Of a DNA stretch of 9,986 bases, positions 6,178 to 9,986 are shown piece after piece; position 1 is the first letter of the stretch, and each line of letters opens with the position of its first letter. A program made the position numbers and the translations under genes. Location: the NCBI GenBank assembly GCA_964498765.1, contig CAZCIU010000087.1, forward strand, positions 1-9,986. Reading direction: 5' to 3'. This stretch comes from UPXZ01 sp964498765 (GTDB lineage Bacteria; Bacteroidota; Bacteroidia; Bacteroidales; Paludibacteraceae). The notes under the pieces are model-generated. The model worked only from the letters and a program-made list of their open reading frames with translations, made no database searches and was not told where the DNA came from.

Positions 6178-7077
6178 ATGATGAATATCGAAAACATAAA
6201 ACACATACCTATAAAGGATTTTCTTGCCGAGCAAGGAATTTCTCCAACGAAAGAACACGCCGGATACGGAATGTACAAAAGTCCGTTTAGGGACGAGCTT
6301 ACAGCGAGTTTCAAAGTCGATTACCACCAAAACCTATGGCACGATTTCGGAACTGGCGAAGGCGGAAGTATAATTGATTTGGTAATGAAAATGCAACAAT
6401 GCGATTTTATTGTTGCAACACAAATTTTACAAAAAGAAAATCATTCATTTTTCTTTCAACGTGAAAATTCAATCAATGATAAAACAACAAATTCATTAAC
6501 AATTACTTCCATCAGACCACTCGAAAACCCTAAATTATTGACTTTTCTGCAAAGCCGGAAAATCAATTTGGAAATAGCAAAAGCTTTCTGCCTGGAAATT
6601 CACTATGAAATCGGCGGAAGATCCTATTTCGCTCTCGGTTTTCCCAACGATGCAGGCGGATACGAACTGCGAAACCCGCAATTCAAAGGCTGTCTTCCGC
6701 CCAAAGAAATCACCACGTTCGACCACCAAACAAAGAATGTGCATCTTTTCGAGGGATTTATGGATTATTTGAGCCTGCTCACTCTGCAAGCCAGGCAATC
6801 CGAAGTTTCCGCCGTCGTGTTGAACTCGATCAGCAACCTGGAAAAAGCTGTTCCGTTTCTCTCGAAACACGAAAAAATCAACGCTTTTTTGGACAACGAC
6901 GAAGCCGGAAAACAGGCATTGGAAAAATTGCAAAAACGTAATTTGCCTGTCGTAGATATTTCCAAACGCTACGCCGGATTTAAGGATGTGAACGATTTTT
7001 TGTGTGGGAAAAAGATGGCGAAAATCCAAACCGAAATCATCCCGAAAATCGGTAAAAACAGCGGTTTCAGACGATAA
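6178..7077 (+). CDS. Toprim-domain DNA primase of the element (PrmN1-like)
   Basis: This 299-aa protein has a DnaG/CHC2-like N-terminus (about 5-85) and a Toprim domain (about 185-275). The N-terminal part keeps the family's sequence path (MYKSPFRDELTASFKV at 32-47, WHDFGTGEGGSIIDLV at 54-69) but lacks the Cys/His zinc ligands expected near MYKSPF and WHDF. The Toprim acidic residues are visible: E192 in LFEGFMDYLSLL, and D239/D241 in FLDNDEAGKQA. KDVNDFL (269-275) supplies a further acidic stretch. It would make primers on the element's single strands during replication or after transfer. NBU1 carries a comparable primase gene, prmN1, that is required for excision. Two ATG codons lie in tandem at the start; either may be used. 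No promoter box was recognised between it and the helicase gene. Confidence 0.9.
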   Translation: MMNIENIKHIPIKDFLAEQGISPTKEHAGYGMYKSPFRDELTASFKVDYHQNLWHDFGTGEGGSIIDLVMKMQQCDFIVATQILQKENHSFFFQRENSINDKTTNSLTITSIRPLENPKLLTFLQSRKINLEIAKAFCLEIHYEIGGRSYFALGFPNDAGGYELRNPQFKGCLPPKEITTFDHQTKNVHLFEGFMDYLSLLTLQARQSEVSAVVLNSISNLEKAVPFLSKHEKINAFLDNDEAGKQALEKLQKRNLPVVDISKRYAGFKDVNDFLCGKKMAKIQTEIIPKIGKNSGFRR

Positions 7078-7124
7078 AAAACAAGCACATTCATCAACGA
7101 GAGAGAACTTCAATATTCTAAACA

Positions 7125-7163
7125 AGCAAGTTTGTGTTTCGGTATGCCCGAAACCTTGTTTTT
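7125..7163 (+). terminator. Hairpin with T-tract before mobC (terminator or oriT-related)
   Basis: GTTTCGG (7136-7142) pairs with CCGAAAC (7148-7154) around the loop TATGC. An outer CAAG (7127-7130) can pair with CTTG (7155-7158) across a one-sided bulge, and TTTTT (7159-7163) follows. This fits a terminator for the primase transcript. Its place just upstream of the mobilization genes also allows an oriT-associated inverted repeat. Confidence 0.5.
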
Positions 7164-7205
7164 CATCCCGTTGGTCTAACAAATTACTCAAAATTATTCA
7201 TTCAA

Positions 7206-7562
7206 ATGACATTAAAAACACACACAAATAAAGGTGGTCGTCCCGCCAAAAGTTTAGCCGAAAAACGCAAGTACCGGCTGTCCTTAAAACTGAACACGGA
7301 CGAATACCTGCAACTCAAAAGCAAGGCAAAAACAGCGGGAAAAAACCGTTGCGACTTCCTGCGGGAACTGATATTGTCGGGCAAAGTTATCTCGCGATTT
7401 TCACCGGAACAAATCGACATTTTTCGCAAAATCGGAGGGATGGCAAACAACCTGAACCAGCTCGCGAAATTGGCACACGTGCAAGGCGTGTGGTTTATCG
7501 AAACATCGGCGAAAATGCTGTTGGACGAATTGGACAGACTGCTAAAACGCATCCGGCTATGA
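7206..7562 (+). CDS. mobC: MobC-type relaxosome accessory protein
   Basis: This 118-aa protein matches the bacterial mobilization protein MobC family. After a basic N-terminus with GGRPAKS (10-16) there is a ribbon-helix-helix-like segment, YRLSLKLNTDEYLQLKSKA (23-41) followed by FLRELILSG (51-59). Next comes the hallmark IGGMANNLNQLAKLAHVQG (76-94), and the C-terminus is helical (about 97-116). MobC proteins bind oriT and help the relaxase melt and nick it. The frame is open upstream to 7134, but that extension would run through the hairpin and has no family character, so 7206 is preferred. Its stop overlaps the relaxase start (ATGA, 7559-7562), so the two are translationally coupled as one mobilization operon. 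Confidence 0.92.
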   Translation: MTLKTHTNKGGRPAKSLAEKRKYRLSLKLNTDEYLQLKSKAKTAGKNRCDFLRELILSGKVISRFSPEQIDIFRKIGGMANNLNQLAKLAHVQGVWFIETSAKMLLDELDRLLKRIRL

Positions 7563-8500
7563 CAGCGAAAATCATTAAGGGGACGAACTTTTCGGGTGCT
7601 ATCGGTTATATGTTGAGCAAAAAAGAGAAAGCCGAAATTCTGAAAGCCGAAGGTGTCCGCACAGAACCGAAAGAACTCACGGCAAAATGTTTCGAGTTAC
7701 AGGCATCGATGCACCCGAGTGTGAAAAAACCCGTTTGGCATATCTCGCTCAATTTTTCGGTACAGGACAAAAACAAACTGACCAACGAAAAGATGGTGGA
7801 AATTGCCGAAGCTTATCTGCAAAAGATGAATATCCGAAATACGCAATACCTGATTGTCCGCCACCACGACCGAGAGCATCCGCATATCCACCTCTGCATC
7901 AACCGTATTGATAACGACGGGAAACTGATTTCGGACAAAAACGAGAAATTTCGCAGTACAAAAATCTGTCGGGAACTGACTGAAAAACATGGTTTGTACA
8001 TCGCCACTGGAAAAGAGAACGTGAACCGCGAACGCTTAATCGGCTACGACAAAACAAAATACGAGATTTTTGATGCCTTGCAACGAGCCATCCCCCAAAG
8101 TAAAACGTGGAAAGAATTACAGCGAAATCTACGGAAGGAAGGCATCACGTTCGAGTTCAAAACAAGCGGGAAAACCGCCAACATTCAAGGCATTATTTTC
8201 GAGAAAGACAGCATTAAAATCAACGGCTCCAAAGTGGACAGGAATTGCAGTTTTTCGAAAATAGATCACCAAATCAAGGAGAATGCTTATCACGCCTTGC
8301 AGGAAGTAGAACAGCAGACACAGCAAGCCGGCTTTGCCGGAAGTGCCGTGGATACATTCACATCGCTTTTGGACGAATTGAGCGATTTTACTCTGCTCAA
8401 CAGTCCACATTACGACGCCACGCTTGCCGATTATATCCTTGCCTTGAAAGCAAGAAAACGACAGGCACAAAGCAAAATAAGAATTCGCAGGATACGATAA
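7559..8500 (+). CDS. mobB: Relaxase / mobilization nuclease (MobB)
   Basis: This 313-aa relaxase is of the pfam03432 type (MOBP-like). Y18 in GAIGYMLSKK is the likely catalytic tyrosine of motif I. The metal-binding motif III reads RHHDREHPHIHL at 101-112, with H107, H109 and H111 as the histidine set. ISLNFS (62-67) is a core strand before it. The C-terminal about 150 residues are a helical, basic region with no helicase domain. It would nick one strand at oriT, stay covalently attached, and lead it through a transfer channel provided by another element. The start is fixed at 7559 by the ATGA overlap with MobC; a same-frame extension to 7349 lies inside mobC and is rejected. All key residues are present, so the gene looks intact. 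Confidence 0.93.
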   Translation: MTAKIIKGTNFSGAIGYMLSKKEKAEILKAEGVRTEPKELTAKCFELQASMHPSVKKPVWHISLNFSVQDKNKLTNEKMVEIAEAYLQKMNIRNTQYLIVRHHDREHPHIHLCINRIDNDGKLISDKNEKFRSTKICRELTEKHGLYIATGKENVNRERLIGYDKTKYEIFDALQRAIPQSKTWKELQRNLRKEGITFEFKTSGKTANIQGIIFEKDSIKINGSKVDRNCSFSKIDHQIKENAYHALQEVEQQTQQAGFAGSAVDTFTSLLDELSDFTLLNSPHYDATLADYILALKARKRQAQSKIRIRRIR

Positions 8501-8534
8501 AAACAAAAAATAACACCCAAAAAACCAATAAATT

Positions 8535-8633
8535 ATGACCACAACAAGCAACGAGAACATCTTGATGATGTTTGAAGAAATCAACGAAAAGCTGGACAGA
8601 ACCCAACCGCCAAAATCAACTAAAATCAACTAA
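8535..8633 (+). CDS. Short 32-aa reading frame downstream of the relaxase
   Basis: An ATG 34 bp after the relaxase opens a 32-codon frame. It gives a Met/Thr start, an acidic amphipathic helix (NILMMFEEINEKLDR) and a proline-containing tail, and stops inside a 10-bp tandem repeat. The helix looks like the start of small coiled-coil proteins that often follow relaxases in Bacteroidota elements, so this may be a shortened member. The stop codon is created by the repeat array: one or two units instead of three would extend the frame to 51 or 49 codons. There is no strong ribosome site. It is either a tiny real gene, a phase-variable one, or a decayed remnant; I do not recognise a function. Confidence 0.4.
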   Translation: MTTTSNENILMMFEEINEKLDRTQPPKSTKIN

Positions 8634-8641
8634 AATCAACC
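8612..8641 (+). repeat. Three 10-bp tandem repeats at the end of the short frame
   Basis: The unit AAAATCAACT occurs at 8612-8621 and 8622-8631, with a third copy at 8632-8641 ending in C instead of T. A 10-bp unit is not a multiple of three, so gain or loss of a copy shifts the reading frame. Confidence 0.85.
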
Positions 8642-9064
8642 ACAAGCCCACAAAAGAACCAACCGCCAACCCCCAAAAACAAGCAAACTACTAACAAACA
8701 ATTATACTGATAAACACCAGCCAATAAAAACAATATCAAAGCACCGTAACCACTCCTACATCTGCCTACCACTACAAAAAACAAATTTTAATGCCGCAAG
8801 GCGGCAAAGAGGGGGCGAAAAGTGCCGCAAAGCGGCAAAAAATAGGTATTTAAACGCCCACACCGCAGAACAAAAAGGACAGCCAGACACACGAACCGAC
8901 CAAACACAAAAAATCCGCCAACGGCGGAACAAAAAAGGCGACCCAAAGACCGCCAAAGCCCCAAAATCCTAAAAAAAATAAAAAGCAAAGTCTTAAAACA
9001 GACAAAAATAAATCTAAAAACCACTAAAAGAAAGCCATCCCAAAAACACCAACACCCCCCCCCC
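8634..9064. other. T-poor noncoding region with small GC hairpins and a C10 tract
   Basis: No credible gene is seen here. The plus strand is rich in A and C and has very few T (one T in 8881-8940), which by itself removes stop codons and creates false T-rich frames on the minus strand. Three near-perfect hairpins stand out: TGCCGCAAGGCGGCA (8792-8806), TGCCGCAAAGCGGCA (8823-8837) and TCCGCC-AAC-GGCGGA (8914-8928). The region ends in a run of ten C (9055-9064). The strand bias could reflect single-strand transfer or replication passing through, or a decayed segment. Confidence 0.6.
8792..8837 (+). repeat. Two copies of a 15-bp GC hairpin
   Basis: TGCCGCAAGGCGGCA (8792-8806) and TGCCGCAAAGCGGCA (8823-8837) differ at one loop base. 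Each has a 6-bp stem and a 3-base loop, and they are 31 bp apart. A related but different 6-bp hairpin follows at 8914-8928. Confidence 0.7.
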
Positions 9065-9098
9065 TTTTCAATCCGCTAAAAAACCGATAAACAGAGGG

Positions 9099-9180
9099 TG
9101 CGGAGCGGTGGGCGAGCGGGTGGCACACACGGCGGAAACCCCGACAGGGAGCGAGATATAGCCACCTTGCCCCCCTGCCG
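9099..9180. other. GC-rich structured block, candidate oriT or structured RNA
   Basis: This block is sharply more GC-rich than its surroundings. GGTGGC (9119-9124) pairs with GCCACC (9161-9166), and inside this CCC-GACA-GGG (9140-9149) forms a small hairpin. The sequence after the right arm, CACCTTGCCCCCC, resembles the nic region of MOBP relaxases (consensus close to YATCYTG with the cut after G). That would place nicking just beside an inverted repeat, as at known oriT sites. It lies about 600 bp downstream of the relaxase gene. A structured RNA read from the minus strand is the alternative. Confidence 0.45.
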
Positions 9181-9348
9181 ATGTATTTCTGTAAAAAAGT
9201 GCGTTTTTTAACTAAATGAATAGTAGATTTAGGCAAGTTTAACAATATTATCCATAAAGGACAACCTCTGTTCCGTCAAAGGCGGCGACACACAAAATAT
9301 TTGAGGGCAAAAATACGAATTGTTGATAATTTTTTTAAGTGTCATAAA
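9181..9348. other. AT-rich intergenic DNA between structured block and terminator
   Basis: No credible gene is present. It contains the palindrome-like TAAAAAA-GTGCG-TTTTTTA (9192-9210). It also has a minus-strand TAnnTTTG-type box (complement of CAAAAATA, 9308-9315) that would point towards the GC-rich block. No clear -33 element accompanies it. Confidence 0.4.
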
Positions 9349-9375
9349 GAACCCCGCAAAATTTGCGGGGTTTTA
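9349..9375. terminator. Bidirectional intrinsic terminator
   Basis: AACCCCGCAAA (9350-9360) pairs with TTTGCGGGGTT (9362-9372) around a single A. TTTT follows on the plus strand, and a T-rich stretch follows on the minus strand. It lies just past the stop of the minus-strand membrane protein gene and so ends that transcript. It would also block read-through from the left. Confidence 0.8.
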
Positions 9376-9378
9376 AAT

Positions 9379-9789
9379 TTATTGGCACTTGAAAGTCCCT
9401 TTTGATTTGTTCCATTTATAAATATTTTCATCTTCCAAACTAATCAAAACCTCAATGCAATAACCAATTCGATATTGTTCTATATTATCCCTTATCTCAA
9501 AAGATTCAGTGGAACGAATAACTTCTTTGCCATTATTAAAATATCTAAATCTTATATAGCCTACCTTAGATTTAGCTCCAAGCCCTCCTGGTGTTCTTAT
9601 TCCTGCATCAATAATTTCAGCAAAAACAATCTCTGTTTTTCCGTTCTCTAACTTATGTTTAGTATATATTGTGCGGACACTGTAAAAGATGAAAAAAAGT
9701 GCGAAAATTATTATTGCAACTAAAACTCCACCATTTATTTTGATTCCAAGAATTGTTATAAAGTTATTATCTTTTATTTTTCTCTTCAT
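9379..9789 (-). CDS. One-helix membrane protein, possibly immunity-like
   Basis: This 136-aa protein begins with a basic segment (MKRKIKDNN) and has one membrane helix at about residues 19-42 (GGVLVAIIIFALFFIFYSVR). The rest is a domain of about 90 residues rich in beta-strand patterns (GYIRFRYFNNGKEV, YRIGYCIEVLISLEDENIYK), ending near WNKSKGTFKCQ. A short N-terminal anchor plus such a domain is a common form for small Bacteroidota proteins next to secreted polymorphic toxins, including DUF3592-like folds. That likeness is by eye only. Its start overlaps the preceding minus-strand frame by 23 bases including that frame's stop, so the two are coupled. It is followed by a strong terminator. 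Function unknown; an immunity role is a guess from layout. Confidence 0.7.
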   Translation of the reverse strand: MKRKIKDNNFITILGIKINGGVLVAIIIFALFFIFYSVRTIYTKHKLENGKTEIVFAEIIDAGIRTPGGLGAKSKVGYIRFRYFNNGKEVIRSTESFEIRDNIEQYRIGYCIEVLISLEDENIYKWNKSKGTFKCQ

Positions 9790-9976
9790 CTTTTAACGCT
9801 CTATTAGTTATTTTACTTGCACCTTGTTGAGTTGCATTTGGTGCTTTTCCAACCGTTGAATTTAGCATTTTTGTACGAACCTGTTTGTTTCTTGCTGACT
9901 GTAAATTGGATTGTGCATTGTTTACATTTTCAACCCGCTCGCGCGGATATTCATCCGTGCGTTGCTTGAAAAGCAA
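9767..9976 (-). pseudogene. Short or truncated frame upstream of the membrane protein
   Basis: This minus-strand frame of up to 69 codons runs from a TTG directly after an in-frame TAA (complement of 9977-9979) to the stop overlapping the membrane protein start. The product is polar and basic, with TDEYPRERV near its start and the tail ALKDEEKNKR, and has no ATG before residue 37. A neighbouring frame encodes IIAFQATHG and then stops where this frame's TDEYP begins, so a one- or two-base indel around 9950-9965 could have split a longer protein that extends past the window edge. The overlap with the next gene suggests it is, or was, the end of a real gene, perhaps a toxin C-terminus. The family is not recognised, and the calls 'intact small gene' and 'broken gene' cannot be separated here. 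Confidence 0.35.
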
Positions 9977-9986
9977 TTATTCCATT

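Noticed and set aside
6535..7191. 218-codon minus-strand frame
   Set aside because: It is antisense to the primase, whose domains and catalytic residues are clear; the minus frame is Cys/Phe-rich without a family pattern.
7134..7205. Upstream extension of MobC
   Set aside because: It overlaps the hairpin and T-tract, and the extension lacks any MobC character.
7349..7558. Upstream extension of the relaxase frame into mobC
   Set aside because: The ATGA overlap at 7559-7562 and the conserved relaxase N-terminus with its tyrosine fix the start.
8129..8629. 166-codon minus-strand frame
   Set aside because: It is antisense to the relaxase C-terminus and the T-poor region; its hydrophobic stretches come from the T-rich complement.
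8756..9245. Minus-strand frames of 66, 78 and 73 codons in the noncoding region
   Set aside because: They are explained by the T-rich composition of the minus strand; Phe/Leu/Cys-rich products with no start context.
9949..9957. DEYP motif as evidence of a NucA/NucB-type DNase toxin
   Set aside because: Only four residues match, the following sequence does not fit that family, and the frame has no proper start.

Overview
The window looks like most of an integrated, NBU1-type mobilizable element from a Bacteroidota (probably Bacteroidales) genome. The signs are an AT-rich composition, a TAnnTTTG promoter box before the integrase, weak Shine-Dalgarno sequences, a Bacteroidota-style tyrosine integrase with an N-terminal arm-binding domain, and a MobC/MobB-type mobilization pair. 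The left boundary appears to be visible. At 42-62 there is a remnant that reads, on the minus strand, like the 3' end of a tRNA-Leu gene. It is followed on that strand by a 15-bp hairpin terminator at 2-38. NBU1 is known to insert into the 3' end of a tRNA-Leu gene. No second copy of this core occurs in the window, so the right end of the element probably lies beyond base 9986.

Layout, left to right: the attachment-site remnant; three tandem 11-bp repeats and a promoter box; a tyrosine integrase (264-1607); a Schlafen/AlbA_2-GHKL ATPase-like protein (1675-3120); a 209-bp spacer with four paired TTATTTGA octamers; an unrecognised 298-aa protein (3330-4226); two hairpins, one of them a good terminator; a small excisionase-like HTH protein (4406-4717); a VirE/D5-like P-loop helicase overlapping it (4707-5933); a repeat-dense 244-bp intergenic region with a 14-bp inverted repeat and many TTACTACA octamers; a Toprim primase (6178-7077); a hairpin; MobC (7206-7562) overlapping the relaxase MobB (7559-8500); a 32-codon reading frame containing a 10-bp triplicate repeat; about 740 bp of noncoding DNA that is first T-poor with small GC hairpins and then a GC-rich structured block resembling an oriT or structured RNA; a bidirectional terminator; and, on the minus strand, a one-helix membrane protein (9379-9789) overlapped by the tail of another frame (9767-9976).

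How the genes would work together (inference from the NBU1 model): the integrase, the small HTH protein, the VirE-like protein and the primase form the excision/replication module. MobC and MobB nick and pilot the excised circle through a conjugation machine supplied in trans, since no transfer-channel genes are seen. The two genes between integrase and HTH protein, and the minus-strand pair at the right, occupy positions where cargo would sit. The Schlafen-type protein keeps the spacing of the three acidic residues of Schlafen nucleases and is the most plausible defence or host-conflict candidate. The two repeat arrays (3124-3320 and 5939-6134) are the strongest unexplained DNA signals.
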